64,000 bases of DNA from Rhodospirillales bacterium (GCA_020638295.1 JACKIU010000002.1:62001-126000); one strand, 5' to 3'. Shown: positions 1-9,746, numbered from the stretch's first letter. Notes: a model not told the origin generated them from the letters alone. Program-made: numbers and translations.

Positions 1-900
1 CCTATGGCCGTTATGTGCGGCATTGTCGGTGCGCTCTCGGCCTTCTATCACGACTCGCTGGATATCTGGGACCCGGAACAACGCGAAGTCTCGGCCCACC
101 GCCTGATTGCCAAAATCCCGACACTGGCGGCCATGTCCTATAAATACAATGTCGGCCAACCCTTCATGTATCCGCGCAATGACCTAAGCTATTCAGAAAA
201 TTTCCTGTATATGTGCTTCGGCCTGCCCGCCGAACCGTACAAGATCAATCCCGTGCTCGCCGATGCCATGGACAAAATCCTGATTCTGCATGCCGATCAC
301 GAACAAAACGCGTCCACTTCGACCGTGCGCCTCGCCGGTTCGTCACAGGCCAACCCGTTCACCTGTATTTCATCGGGAATCGCCTCGCTCTGGGGTCCGG
401 CCCATGGCGGCGCCAATCAGGCCGTTTTGGAAATGCTTGACGAAATCGGTGACAAGAAAAACATCCCCGAATTCATCAAACGCGCCAAAGATAAAGACGA
501 TCCATTCCGCCTCATGGGCTTTGGCCACCGCGTTTACAAGAACTTCGACCCGCGCGCCGCCGTGCTTAAAAAATCCTGCGACCAGGTTCTGGAGAATCTG
601 GGGGTCAGCGACCCGCGCCTCGAACTGGCCATGGAACTTGAGCGCATCGCGCTTGAAGACGATTACTTCGTCAGCCGCAAGCTCTTCCCGAATGTCGACT
701 TTTATTCCGGCATTATCCTGAAAGCCATGGGCTTCCCGACCTCAATGTTCACGGTTCTCTTCGCTGTCGCCCGTACAGTCGGGTGGATCGCTCAATGGAA
801 GGAAATGATCGAGGAACCGACATTGCGCATCGGCCGCCCGCGCCAGCTTTACACCGGCCCGGTCGCCCGTCCTTACGTACCGATGGATAAACGGAAATAA
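1..900 (+). CDS. gltA: citrate synthase, 5'-truncated by the window edge
   Basis: C-terminal roughly 300 residues of a hexameric-type citrate synthase, which condenses oxaloacetate and acetyl-CoA in the TCA cycle. The frame is open from base 1, so the real start lies outside; a complete enzyme is about 430 residues. Counting from the ATG at 4, the family signatures are HADHEQNAST near residues 96-105, the active-site histidines in PAHGG (H134) and GFGHR (H175), and the aspartate in LFPNVDFYSG (D232). It ends with TAA at 898-900 and converges on lpxB with only 15 bases between the stops. No clear terminator is visible in that gap. Confidence 0.96.
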   Translation, partial: PMAVMCGIVGALSAFYHDSLDIWDPEQREVSAHRLIAKIPTLAAMSYKYNVGQPFMYPRNDLSYSENFLYMCFGLPAEPYKINPVLADAMDKILILHADHEQNASTSTVRLAGSSQANPFTCISSGIASLWGPAHGGANQAVLEMLDEIGDKKNIPEFIKRAKDKDDPFRLMGFGHRVYKNFDPRAAVLKKSCDQVLENLGVSDPRLELAMELERIALEDDYFVSRKLFPNVDFYSGIILKAMGFPTSMFTVLFAVARTVGWIAQWKEMIEEPTLRIGRPRQLYTGPVARPYVPMDKRK

Positions 901-915
901 AAAAGCCAACGTCCC

Positions 916-2070
916 TTAAGGCGGCAGCATACTTAAAACATAAGAGGCTGCCTTATGGCTCGGCGTCTGCCCGGGCTCAAGCTGCAATTTCTCATGCAAC
1001 CGGGCAAAAGCCTGCTTTTGCTTATCCCGCTCTTCCGGAAAACGCAACAAGCGCATCATCGCCCGCGTCAGCTTGCCGATCGTACAATCCCATTGCAGAT
1101 ATTCCGGCACAGCGTTTTCCTGCAAAAGAATATTCGCCAAATGAACATATTGCGTCTTCAACACCAGCTTAACGATAATCGCTGTCAGAGGATGCGCCTT
1201 ATACCCGATGACGTGAGGCACGCCGAGATAGGCAAGCTCCAGCCCGACCGTACCCGAAGCCGCCAGCGCCACATCACATGCGGCAAAAGCCTGCCATTTA
1301 AGATCGGTTGTTTTGATAATGTTATAAGGGATTTTGACGTCGTTCAAAAGTCTGGAAACATTGTATTCCAGCGCCGGTAGGGTTGGCACAATCAGATGAA
1401 GGTTTGAATATTGCTCGGACAAAATCTCAATCGTCTCCAAAAACGGCTTTGACAGACTCTTGAATTCCCGCTCACGGCTTCCGAACATCACCCCAAGACA
1501 TAGAGCATCCTGATCAATCTCCATATCTTCTTTAAAGCGCTGTGTATCGATGCTGCCTTTATCCGTTTCGATCAAAGGATGCCCGACATAAACCGCATCG
1601 AGATTATGAGGCTTAAAATATGCGGGCTCAAAAGGAAACAGACACATCAGACCATCAAGATACTCCGCAATCTTTTTGGCCCGCCCCGGCCGCCAGGCCC
1701 AAACGCTCGGCGCCACATAATGAATGATTTTGCCCTTGTAGATCCCGCGTTTTTTCAAGCGCTGCGCCACCTGAAAATTAAAATCCGGTAAATCAATAGT
1801 CACAACGACATCAGGATTACGCTGCTCAATCTCCTCAACCGTACCATGAACCAATCGTAAAAGGCGCTGCAACTGCCAGATCACCTCCCACAGACCCATC
1901 ACGCAGAGATTATCCATCGGCATCAGGCTATCCAGCCCCTCCGCCTCCATCAGCGGCCCGCCTATACCGATAAACTCAACAATCTCCTGCTCTTTCAGCC
2001 CCCTCATTAAGGATGCGCCGAGGGCATCCCCGGAAGCTTCGCCTGCAATGACAAAAATACTTTTGCTCAT
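916..2070 (-). CDS. lpxB: lipid-A-disaccharide synthase LpxB
   Basis: GT19 glycosyltransferase (384 aa, normal length) that joins UDP-2,3-diacylglucosamine and lipid X to give the lipid A disaccharide at the inner face of the inner membrane. The N-terminus carries the family signature AGEASGDALGASL at about residues 9-21, and a GEAS-type donor-binding C-terminal half follows (GSREREFKSL, AASGTVGLELAYLGVP). The ATG overlaps the last bases of lpxI by 4 nt, so the two are translationally coupled. It is the last gene of the lpxD-fabZ-lpxA-lpxI-lpxB run. Confidence 0.97.
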   Translation of the reverse strand: MSKSIFVIAGEASGDALGASLMRGLKEQEIVEFIGIGGPLMEAEGLDSLMPMDNLCVMGLWEVIWQLQRLLRLVHGTVEEIEQRNPDVVVTIDLPDFNFQVAQRLKKRGIYKGKIIHYVAPSVWAWRPGRAKKIAEYLDGLMCLFPFEPAYFKPHNLDAVYVGHPLIETDKGSIDTQRFKEDMEIDQDALCLGVMFGSREREFKSLSKPFLETIEILSEQYSNLHLIVPTLPALEYNVSRLLNDVKIPYNIIKTTDLKWQAFAACDVALAASGTVGLELAYLGVPHVIGYKAHPLTAIIVKLVLKTQYVHLANILLQENAVPEYLQWDCTIGKLTRAMMRLLRFPEERDKQKQAFARLHEKLQLEPGQTPSHKAASYVLSMLPP

Positions 2071-2933
2071 GACGCCCCCTCAAAACTTTCCGGATCAAGT
2101 CCGATCACAAAAACTTCGGCCTCATCGGCCCGCGCACGTAACGCATCAATAGCGCTCACAAAACTCTTCCCGGCATGGACAGCAACACCGCTCAGGCCAG
2201 CCTGCGCTAACATCTCTATAGTGTGAGGCCCAATCGTCGGTAAATCAAGATCGAGGTCCTGACTATCTTTGCATAGTTTAACCAGCACCCCGCCACGCCC
2301 TTTACGCTGCAATCCACCGCACCGTTGAATAAGGCCATCTGTGCCTTCCGCCGCTTCAATGCCCAAAACGTGGCCGTCTTGCACAATCACAGCCTGACCG
2401 ACATCCTGATCGCTCAATGCCTTTAAAACTTCAACACCGCGCGCCACATCGCACCTTTGCAGATCATCAGGCTCAATCGAACCGATCTGCCCTTCAGGAG
2501 CCAAGAACTCCGGCATAAACGCCTGCGCCCCGTGAATAACAAACCCCTCACGTTCCAGAAATCGCCGCAACGCCCGCAGCAAACCGTCATCGCCAAGACT
2601 TTTCCATCCCTCTTTGGCAAAGAATTCCAAGGTCTTAAGATCAGGCTTAAGCTCCGCCAAAGATGGGCGGCGCATATGCCCCAGCATCACCAAATCACGA
2701 ATTCCCTTGTGGCGAAGCGCGTCGATAACCTTCCCGGTTTTGCCTAAACGCACCCAAAGATGCTCAACCCCTTCCGGCGTTTGTAGATCAGTCTGACCTT
2801 TAAAGGCTATAACAAAGGGGCTGATGCCCTGCTTTTGGCAGGCCTCAATAAGCGCACACGGCAACGCACCGCCACCGGCCAATATTCCAAGAACCGGCGG
2901 TAGTTCTAGGCGCTTTTCTTCGGCGGTTGGCAT
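2067..2933 (-). CDS. lpxI: UDP-2,3-diacylglucosamine pyrophosphatase LpxI
   Basis: LpxI (DUF1009) family, 288 aa. It hydrolyses UDP-2,3-diacylglucosamine to lipid X and UMP, the step done by LpxH in E. coli; LpxI is the usual alphaproteobacterial enzyme. Seen here: the glycine-rich N-terminus LGILAGGGALP at about residues 14-24, and the conserved C-terminal part with PTIGPHTIEMLAQAGLSG. It sits exactly between lpxA (28-nt overlap at its 5' end) and lpxB (4-nt overlap at its 3' end), which fits its role between those two steps. Confidence 0.95.
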   Translation of the reverse strand: MPTAEEKRLELPPVLGILAGGGALPCALIEACQKQGISPFVIAFKGQTDLQTPEGVEHLWVRLGKTGKVIDALRHKGIRDLVMLGHMRRPSLAELKPDLKTLEFFAKEGWKSLGDDGLLRALRRFLEREGFVIHGAQAFMPEFLAPEGQIGSIEPDDLQRCDVARGVEVLKALSDQDVGQAVIVQDGHVLGIEAAEGTDGLIQRCGGLQRKGRGGVLVKLCKDSQDLDLDLPTIGPHTIEMLAQAGLSGVAVHAGKSFVSAIDALRARADEAEVFVIGLDPESFEGAS

Positions 2934-3709
2934 AACGGAAACTTGTCCTTGGCCTTTGCAAATTCAATGATTTTTACAACCGTCTCATCATTGCTGTAAT
3001 CTTCTAACACGCTGTCAATGCGCTCATCCATCGTGCCTTCATTGCCAAAGAGCTGGTTATAGGCCCGCTGCAAATGACGAATATCCTCTTTCCCAAACCC
3101 CCGGCGTTCAAGCCCGATCAGGTTCAGCCCGTGCAGGTGCGCGCGCTCCCCCTTCACCCGGCCATAAGGGATCACGTCATTCTCAACTCCCGACATCCCG
3201 CCGATAATCGCATGATCGCCAATGCGTACGAACTGGTGCACAGCGGCCAATCCGCCGATAATCACAAAATCACCGACGCGCACATGCCCGCCAAGCGTCG
3301 CGTTATTCGCTAAAATTACGTTATTGCCGATCTGACAGTCATGCGCCACATGCGTCGCCATCATAAACAAATTATTGTCGCCAACCCGCGTCTCCATGCC
3401 GCCATCTTCAGTGCCGGGATTCATCGTCGTATGCTCGCGGATCGTATTGTTTTTCCCGATAATCAGACGCGATTTTTCGCCCTTATATTTCAAATCCTGC
3501 GGCGGCGAACCAAGCGAAGCAAAGGGATAAACAATCGTCCCCTCGCCAATCTCGGTCAGACCGTCAATCACGACATGCGCCCTAAGTTGAACGCCCCGGC
3601 CAAGTGTAACATCAGGACCAACAACGCAATAAGGCCCGATCTGCACATCTTCGGCAATCTTGGCTCCGTCGGCGACAATGGCAGTAGGATGAATTTCAGC
3701 AGAACTCAT
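2906..3709 (-). CDS. lpxA: acyl-ACP--UDP-N-acetylglucosamine O-acyltransferase LpxA
   Basis: First enzyme of lipid A synthesis: 3-O-acylation of UDP-GlcNAc from hydroxyacyl-ACP in the cytoplasm. The 267-aa protein is a left-handed beta-helix of hexapeptide repeats (for example VQIGPYCVVGPDVTLG) followed by the helical C-terminal domain. The catalytic histidine lies in THVAHDC at about residues 119-125. Length matches the family. It starts with ATG at 3709 and ends inside the beginning of lpxI, so the two frames overlap by 28 nt. It is separated from fabZ by about 100 bases. Confidence 0.97.
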   Translation of the reverse strand: MSSAEIHPTAIVADGAKIAEDVQIGPYCVVGPDVTLGRGVQLRAHVVIDGLTEIGEGTIVYPFASLGSPPQDLKYKGEKSRLIIGKNNTIREHTTMNPGTEDGGMETRVGDNNLFMMATHVAHDCQIGNNVILANNATLGGHVRVGDFVIIGGLAAVHQFVRIGDHAIIGGMSGVENDVIPYGRVKGERAHLHGLNLIGLERRGFGKEDIRHLQRAYNQLFGNEGTMDERIDSVLEDYSNDETVVKIIEFAKAKDKFPLCQPPKKSA

Positions 3710-3811
3710 AGACGATCATACCCCTTTGAAGAAAGTGTAGGCTGGAAAGCGGCACTATTCAAATCACGCTTTATTGCACCGCGTTACAAAAAGAACGACA
3801 AAACAAACAGA

Positions 3812-4261
3812 CTACTTGCTTTCCTTGTCGGTAATCATGGCGCTAAACGTCGCCTCAGCGCAGACTTTTCCCTCGACAGTCGCTGTCCCCTTAAATTTCC
3901 AGACATTGGCCCGCGATTGTATCTTTTCAACGTGAATATGCAGAGAATCGCCGGGCACCACCGGACGACGGAAACGCGCATTATCGATAGTCATGAAATA
4001 CACGACCTTGCCTTCCGCCTCAGCGCCCAACGCCTCAACCACAACCAAAGCCGCCGTCTGCGCCATCGCTTCAACGATCAGCACCCCCGGCATCACCGGA
4101 TATCCGGGAAAATGGCCCATAAAATGCGGCTCATTCATCGTGACATTCTTCAACGATGTTGCGCTTTCACCGGGACTCAACTCCAAAACCCGATCAACCA
4201 GCAAGATCGGGTAACGATGCGGGATCATCTCCATAATGCGGTTAATATCGATAGTGCTCAT
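3812..4261 (-). CDS. fabZ: 3-hydroxyacyl-ACP dehydratase FabZ
   Basis: Hot-dog fold dehydratase (149 aa) of fatty acid elongation. It competes with LpxA and LpxD for hydroxyacyl-ACP, which explains its classic position between lpxD and lpxA. Visible motifs: PHRYPILLVDRVLEL at residues 14-28, and the active-site segment MGHFPGYPVMPGVLIVEAMAQ with catalytic His and Glu at about residues 48-68. The start is the ATG at 4261. The 64-base gap to lpxD holds nothing notable. Confidence 0.97.
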   Translation of the reverse strand: MSTIDINRIMEMIPHRYPILLVDRVLELSPGESATSLKNVTMNEPHFMGHFPGYPVMPGVLIVEAMAQTAALVVVEALGAEAEGKVVYFMTIDNARFRRPVVPGDSLHIHVEKIQSRANVWKFKGTATVEGKVCAEATFSAMITDKESK

Positions 4262-4325
4262 AACAACGAAAACCCTTAACTATTTCAGACGATATTTTTA
4301 ACGCCTAATCAAGCGCAGGACAATA

Positions 4326-5345
4326 TCATTTATCTTTTTTAATCAGGCGCTTCAGCAAAGCAACCTGCTTCATATACTGCTTAATCGGCAATGACGGTGA
4401 ACCCATATGCTCCTCACCCGCTGGAATATCGCGCATAATCCCGGCCTGCGCGGCGATCCGAGCCCCGGCCCCGACGCGCAAATGTCCGGCCAACCCGGCC
4501 TGTCCGCCAATCGCTACAAAATCCTCAATCACGCTCGAACCAGAAATCCCGACCTGCGAAACAATCACGCAGCCCCGGCCGATTTTCACATTATGGCCGA
4601 TCTGCACCAGATTATCGATCCATGTCCCCCGCCCGATCACCGTATCCGGCCCGGCCCCGCGATCAATGCAAGTATTCGCGCCGATCTCGACATGATCTTC
4701 GATAATCACCCGCCCGAGTTGCGGCACTTTGACATGCCCTTTCGGATCAATCGCAAACCCAAAACCGTCCTGCCCGACGCGTACACCGGGATAAAGCCGA
4801 GTATGATCGCCAATATGACAATGTGATACCGTCGCATTCGAACCAATCCGTACATAAGCCCCGATCCGCACATTCTCGCCAATCACACTGTTGGCTTCAA
4901 TCCAGCTGCCCTCACCGATCTCAGCGCCCGGACCGATAACAACGCCCGGACCGATAACAACGCCCGGACCGACTGACACCGTTGGATCAATATGCGCGCT
5001 ATCGGAAATCACGCTCTCCGGCTTCACGTCCGGATAAAACGCCTGCGCCGCCAAGGCATAGGCCTTGTATGGATTGGAATTTAGAAGCAAGGAAACACCG
5101 TGAGGCGCAAACCCGGCCACAGACGGATGCACAATACAGGCCCCGGCCTTGGTCGTTAAAAACGCATCCTTATATTTCACATTATCAAGAAAACTCAAAT
5201 CATTTGCCCCCGCCACATCCAGCGCCGCGACATCATGCAACTTTTGCGTCGCATCCGCCCCTTCGCTCAGCTCTGAACCGGTTAAATCGGCCAGTTCCCG
5301 CAGACTAAAATTTTGGGCTTTTTTAAAAAATTGCGGATCGGCCAT
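4326..5345 (-). CDS. lpxD: UDP-3-O-(3-hydroxyacyl)glucosamine N-acyltransferase LpxD
   Basis: Third acylation-stage enzyme of lipid A synthesis (339 aa), N-acylating UDP-3-O-acyl-glucosamine. An N-terminal uridine-binding domain (about residues 1-100) is followed by a left-handed beta-helix of hexapeptides. The catalytic histidine is probably the one in LVQIGHNVKIG, about residues 245-255. Two adjacent hexapeptides, VVIGPG VVIGPG at about residues 128-139, are encoded by an 18-bp tandem DNA duplication, which makes the helix slightly variable in principle. It ends 64 bp from fabZ and starts 2 bp after the ompH stop, as usual in this operon. Confidence 0.96.
   Translation of the reverse strand: MADPQFFKKAQNFSLRELADLTGSELSEGADATQKLHDVAALDVAGANDLSFLDNVKYKDAFLTTKAGACIVHPSVAGFAPHGVSLLLNSNPYKAYALAAQAFYPDVKPESVISDSAHIDPTVSVGPGVVIGPGVVIGPGAEIGEGSWIEANSVIGENVRIGAYVRIGSNATVSHCHIGDHTRLYPGVRVGQDGFGFAIDPKGHVKVPQLGRVIIEDHVEIGANTCIDRGAGPDTVIGRGTWIDNLVQIGHNVKIGRGCVIVSQVGISGSSVIEDFVAIGGQAGLAGHLRVGAGARIAAQAGIMRDIPAGEEHMGSPSLPIKQYMKQVALLKRLIKKDK
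4925..4972. repeat. 18-bp tandem duplication inside lpxD
   Basis: An 18-nt unit is present at 4925-4942 and repeated exactly at 4943-4960, followed by the first 12 nt of a third copy to 4972. It encodes repeated VVIGPG hexapeptides, one turn of the LpxD beta-helix each third copy, so unit gain or loss would keep the reading frame. Confidence 0.85.
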
Positions 5346-5347
5346 GA

Positions 5348-5893
5348 TTATTCTCCCTCCTCAATTTTCAAAGGGACCTTTTTAAGGCTCTCGTTAATTT
5401 TTTTGAGCGTTTCCTCGGTAATATCGAGCGACTTTTCACCCGCAATCACGTTCTTGTTGGAAATCACCAGCTCAAAGCCGCGTTCATTGGCAATTTCCTG
5501 AACGACGACATAAAGCTGTTCTCGCAATTTATTCATCGCCGCCGTCGAAGCCTCTTCCAAAGCGCGCCGGTATTTTTGCGCTTTTTTACGCTCCTCCTGA
5601 AGTTTTGCCTCATAAGATTGACGAAGCTTAAGATACTCTTCCTGCGAAACCGTCCCGCGTTTTTCAAGCAAATCCTTCTCTTCAGCCCGCAAGTCCTGTT
5701 CGGTTTTGGATATCTCTTCAAGAAAACTCTTACGCACGGCCTGGCGCTGCTTTTGAATATCCAGTGCCGCATCTGACTTGGTCAAAATGTAGGAAACATC
5801 CACAACGCCAATCGAACCGGCTGCCCAGCCGCGCACCGGAAAGAATAAAGCAAACAGGGCAATAATGCCGAATAAATAGTAAAAACGACGCAT
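5348..5893 (-). CDS. OmpH/Skp-family periplasmic chaperone
   Basis: OmpH/Skp family protein (181 aa from the ATG at 5893) which holds unfolded outer-membrane proteins in the periplasm on their way to BamA. The signal peptide is clear: MRRFYYLFG followed by a hydrophobic stretch and a cleavage site after RGWAA. A long charged, coiled-coil region (about residues 35-135, rich in K, E, Q) forms the Skp arms. The conserved core GVVDVSYILTKSDA lies near residues 30-43. A GTG at 5902 would add three residues. Position between bamA and lpxD is the standard proteobacterial order. Confidence 0.92.
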   Translation of the reverse strand: MRRFYYLFGIIALFALFFPVRGWAAGSIGVVDVSYILTKSDAALDIQKQRQAVRKSFLEEISKTEQDLRAEEKDLLEKRGTVSQEEYLKLRQSYEAKLQEERKKAQKYRRALEEASTAAMNKLREQLYVVVQEIANERGFELVISNKNVIAGEKSLDITEETLKKINESLKKVPLKIEEGE

Positions 5894-5945
5894 AACACTC
5901 ACTTAAGCGTTTTAAGAGAACAAGATTCTGCAGGTGTAACAGATT

Positions 5946-8213
5946 TTAGAAGCGCGTGCCAAAGCTAAATCTGAAGTGTTCCTCTTCGTCATAATCTTCC
6001 TTGGACACCGGAACGGCATAATCCGCACGGACCGGACCAAAGGGAGAACGCCAAGACAGGCCGAGCCCCAAGCTGGATCGCAAGCTCGCCTCATCCTGAA
6101 TCTCCGGACCGTTATCATCAACCTCTGTCAACGTCCCCACATCGCCGAATGCATGACCGAGAATGCCCAATTCCTCAGGAAGGCCAATCGGGAAAGAGCT
6201 CTCTAAAGTCCCGCGGTAAAAGACCTGCCCGCCCAGTGAGTCCCCTGATGTCAGGTCGCGCGGACCGACACCGGCTTTTTCAAATCCGCGCAGCGTATTG
6301 CCGCCGAGATAGAAACGCTCGTTAATCTGAACATTCTCATCCCCATAACCCTCTATAATCCCGGCTTCCGCCATCGCGTTAAGAACAACATGCTCAAACA
6401 GCGGATAATAGTATGAAGCCCCTGTTCTTCCAGAAACATATTTGGCATCACCGCCAAGACCGGCAACCTCGGTATCCAGCCAGTAATACATCCCTTCCGT
6501 CGGGAAAATGACGCTATCACGGCTATCATAAGACAGACGCTGCGACAAAGCGGAGGTATCGCGCGTTCCTTCCTGCTCACGAATAAAACGTGAAGCATCG
6601 CTTTGAACATCGGTAATTTCATTACGTTCAATACGGTAACGTAAAGCCTGACGCCAGCGTTCAGACAACGGATAGCCCATATGCAACCCGCCGCCGGTCC
6701 GGCGCTGGTCGTACGAACTCTCATCCTGATAGTCCCGGGTGATATGGAAGAGATCAAATCCGGCAGAGACGTCACGGTCAAGGAAATACGGTTCCGTAAA
6801 GCTCAAATCAAACTCAGAGCGCTTACCGGCAAGAACCGTCGACAATGCCAAATCCTGCCCCTTACCAAGCAAATTACGCTCACGAATGCGAAAATCCGCC
6901 AACGGCCCGTCCTGTGTAGAAAAACCCGCGCCAACCGAAAGCTCACCCGTAGACTTTTCAGTCACATCAACCTCAACCACCGTTTTATCTGGCGCAGAAC
7001 CGGACTTCGCATTCAATTCAACCGTTTCAAAAAAGTCGAGATTACGGATATTTTGTTCCGATTTCGCCAGCTTGGACTTGTTAAACGGATCGCCCTCAAC
7101 CAGCTCAAACTCACGGCGCACAACCTTATCAAGCGTGCGCACATTCCCGTTCACATCAATGCGCTCGACAAACACGCGCGGCGTTTCGTCAATGTTAAAC
7201 ACCAGATCAACGATCCGCTCTTCACGATTGCGATTAACGTCCGGGTGCACATTTACAAATGCATACTGGCGATCCCCAAGTGCATTGGTAAGATTATCAA
7301 TACTCTCACGCACATAGTCGGCATTATACCATTCGCCGCTCTCAATATTGATTTCCGGACGCAGCACGGACGCATCAAAATTACTCAAATGCGAATTGAT
7401 AGAAACTTCCCCGACCCGATAACGCTCGCCTTCCTCAACGGTAAAGGTCAAAAAGAACCGGTCACGCTCATCGGAAAGCTCAGACACCGCAGATAAAATG
7501 CGAAAATCCGCATAGCCATGCGCCAAATAAAAACGGCGCAGCAATTCTTCATCGTAGGCCAAACGATCCGGATCATACCGATCGTCCGATGTCAAAAAGC
7601 GATACCAAGCCGCTTCCTTCGTACTGATTTCACTGCGCAAACGATCATCGTCAAAGCGCTTGTTCCCGACAAAACGAATGGACTCAACCTTCGTCACATC
7701 ACCTTCAGTAACCTCGAAGACCAGATCGACACGGTTTTGGTCAAGCTTGATAACCTTCGGTTCAATTAACACCGAAAAACGGCCGTTACGGCGATAGACT
7801 TGATACAACCGCGCAACATCGGATTGCACACGCGTACGGGTAAAAACCTGACGCGGACGCATCTGGATTTCCGCCATCAATGCATCGTCCTCAAGCTTCT
7901 CGTTGCCCTCAAACGCAATCTGGTTAATCACGGGATTTTCAAGAACATCCACCACCAGAGCGCTGCCTTGCTGCGTCAAGGTCACATCGGCAAACAGCCC
8001 CGTAGCAAACAGGCTCTTAAGACCCGCATCCAGCGTTTCACGCGTCATCGGATCACCGACCTTCAAATCCAGATAGGATTCGATGGTTGCCGGTTCAACC
8101 CGCTCGGCCCCCTGAATGCGGATTTCGCGGATGACCGTCTGGGCATAAGCTGCCAGCGGCAAAACAATCGCAAACATCAGGATAACAAGAAAGGCTCTGT
8201 GTTTCAGTTGCAT
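5946..8213 (-). CDS. bamA: outer membrane protein assembly factor BamA
   Basis: Omp85 family (755 aa). It inserts beta-barrel proteins into the outer membrane. I place the start at the ATG at 8213 because it gives a typical signal peptide (MQLKHRAFLVIL followed by a hydrophobic run and the site AYAQ); the open frame upstream to 8312 would put 33 unlikely residues in front. Five POTRA domains span about residues 25-415 (for example VIREIRIQGAERVEPATI in POTRA1). The C-terminal 16-strand barrel carries the VRADYAVP motif and ends in phenylalanine (FSFGTRF), the usual C-terminal signature. Neighbours rseP upstream and ompH downstream fit. Confidence 0.96.
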   Translation of the reverse strand: MQLKHRAFLVILMFAIVLPLAAYAQTVIREIRIQGAERVEPATIESYLDLKVGDPMTRETLDAGLKSLFATGLFADVTLTQQGSALVVDVLENPVINQIAFEGNEKLEDDALMAEIQMRPRQVFTRTRVQSDVARLYQVYRRNGRFSVLIEPKVIKLDQNRVDLVFEVTEGDVTKVESIRFVGNKRFDDDRLRSEISTKEAAWYRFLTSDDRYDPDRLAYDEELLRRFYLAHGYADFRILSAVSELSDERDRFFLTFTVEEGERYRVGEVSINSHLSNFDASVLRPEINIESGEWYNADYVRESIDNLTNALGDRQYAFVNVHPDVNRNREERIVDLVFNIDETPRVFVERIDVNGNVRTLDKVVRREFELVEGDPFNKSKLAKSEQNIRNLDFFETVELNAKSGSAPDKTVVEVDVTEKSTGELSVGAGFSTQDGPLADFRIRERNLLGKGQDLALSTVLAGKRSEFDLSFTEPYFLDRDVSAGFDLFHITRDYQDESSYDQRRTGGGLHMGYPLSERWRQALRYRIERNEITDVQSDASRFIREQEGTRDTSALSQRLSYDSRDSVIFPTEGMYYWLDTEVAGLGGDAKYVSGRTGASYYYPLFEHVVLNAMAEAGIIEGYGDENVQINERFYLGGNTLRGFEKAGVGPRDLTSGDSLGGQVFYRGTLESSFPIGLPEELGILGHAFGDVGTLTEVDDNGPEIQDEASLRSSLGLGLSWRSPFGPVRADYAVPVSKEDYDEEEHFRFSFGTRF

Positions 8214-8362
8214 AAGATCACCATAAACCACTATGAAAAACGTAACGGACAAGACACCATCTAACCCGGATATGCAAAGTTTTAGCGGGTCAGGCGCCAA
8301 AAGACAACACACTTATTATGCTGATTCTCCGACCGAAAAGCCAGCCCTCAAAGATCAATCGC

Positions 8363-9742
8363 TCACAGAAGCAATTGCATGATATCATTCAGGTTGGCAA
8401 ACACCATCACCCCGACCAGAAAGACAAACCCGATGCGGAAAGCGTATTCCTGAATCCGCTCCGGAATTGGCCGCCCCAAAACCGCCTCAAAGGCATAAAA
8501 CACAAGGTGACCGCCATCCAGCATCGGAATCGGAAACAGGTTAATCAGCCCCAGATTAATCGACAACAAGGCCGAAAACATAATCAGCGCAATCACGCCC
8601 TGCTTGGCCATGTCCCCGGCCAAAGCGCCGATACGGATAACCCCGCCCAGCTCTGCGGCGCTACGGCTACCGACAACCATTTGCCCCAAAGCCTCAAGCG
8701 TCCCGCGGGTAATCACCCAGCTTTGCTTCAACGCTTCCAAAGCCGAAAGATGCAACGGATATTGAATAAATTCATTGGCTTCCACATTCGACAAAAACAG
8801 AAAATCATATTCTTCCGCCCCAGAAGATTGAATAAATGTGTTAAATTCCGCCAAAGGCTTCACGATAAGCGTCTGCTTCGATTGTCCGTTTTCAATTTCA
8901 ATTGTGAAGCTTTTTCCCATCTGCTGAACCAGCGCGGCGCGCACGGCCTCTACGTCATCGTACGCCTTACCGTCAATCGTCTTGATATCTTGAATTTTCA
9001 CCGCATGACGTGGGCTAATAAGCCCCAAAAGCCCGCGGCTGTGCTTAAAGCCAAATCGGTCTTCCTGCGTCACCTTCTCCGGCGAGGCCATGATATCGAT
9101 GCGCTCACCGTTACGCTCAACGACGAAATGCTTTTCGAGATCCAGCGCAATCATCATCTCCCGTCGAATATCTTCAAACGTCGTGATGGTTTTGCCATCC
9201 ACGGAAATAATCTTGTCATGCGCCTGAAAACCGTGTTTTGCCGCGCTTGAATCAGCAATCACCGCCGCCGCCACCGGGGGCGTCACAGGCTGGCCGCTAA
9301 ATGTAAACAAAAGCGCCATCAGGATAATCGCAAAAATATAATTAATCGCCGGTCCAGCGATCACCACCGCCGCGCGCTTCCAGACAGACTGCGCAAAAAA
9401 CGCACGCATTTTCTCTTCTTCGGTAAACGGACGGATATCTTCACCGTCTTCAACGCCTTCGGCCTGCCCTGCACTCGCAGGATCAACATCACCAAACAGT
9501 TTAACGTATCCACCGAGCGGGATCAGCGAGAGCTTCCAACGTGTACCGTTCTTGTCATTAACACCAAACAGCTCTTTTCCGAAACCAATCGAAAACGTCT
9601 CAACCTGAATGCCGCACAACCGCGCAACAATGTAATGCCCCCACTCATGCACAAACACGAGAATACTGAGAACCAGAACAAACGCCCCGCCATAAAACCA
9701 GACATTCCCGCCAAGCATTTGGAAAATTTCGAGAAAATTCAT
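8363..9742 (-). CDS. rseP: RIP metalloprotease RseP (site-2 protease)
   Basis: Inner-membrane zinc metalloprotease of the M50 family (459 aa) that cleaves anti-sigma factors and leftover signal peptides within the membrane. The zinc-binding HEWGH is at residues 32-36 in the first transmembrane helix. The second zinc ligand motif, MLDGGHL, lies near the C-terminus at about residues 405-411. A central periplasmic PDZ region (HDKIISVDGKTITTFEDI, about residues 165-182) is visible. It follows dxr by 4 bases and precedes bamA, the standard order. Length is typical. Confidence 0.96.
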   Translation of the reverse strand: MNFLEIFQMLGGNVWFYGGAFVLVLSILVFVHEWGHYIVARLCGIQVETFSIGFGKELFGVNDKNGTRWKLSLIPLGGYVKLFGDVDPASAGQAEGVEDGEDIRPFTEEEKMRAFFAQSVWKRAAVVIAGPAINYIFAIILMALLFTFSGQPVTPPVAAAVIADSSAAKHGFQAHDKIISVDGKTITTFEDIRREMMIALDLEKHFVVERNGERIDIMASPEKVTQEDRFGFKHSRGLLGLISPRHAVKIQDIKTIDGKAYDDVEAVRAALVQQMGKSFTIEIENGQSKQTLIVKPLAEFNTFIQSSGAEEYDFLFLSNVEANEFIQYPLHLSALEALKQSWVITRGTLEALGQMVVGSRSAAELGGVIRIGALAGDMAKQGVIALIMFSALLSINLGLINLFPIPMLDGGHLVFYAFEAVLGRPIPERIQEYAFRIGFVFLVGVMVFANLNDIMQLLL

Positions 9743-9746
9743 ATGA

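Noticed and set aside
901..915. Terminator between gltA and lpxB
   Set aside because: The short gap has no stem longer than a few pairs and no T run on either strand.
3341..4279. 312-codon plus-strand frame across lpxA and fabZ
   Set aside because: It covers two certain genes in antisense and the stretch between them; composition (His, Arg, Asn rich) is that of a shadow frame.
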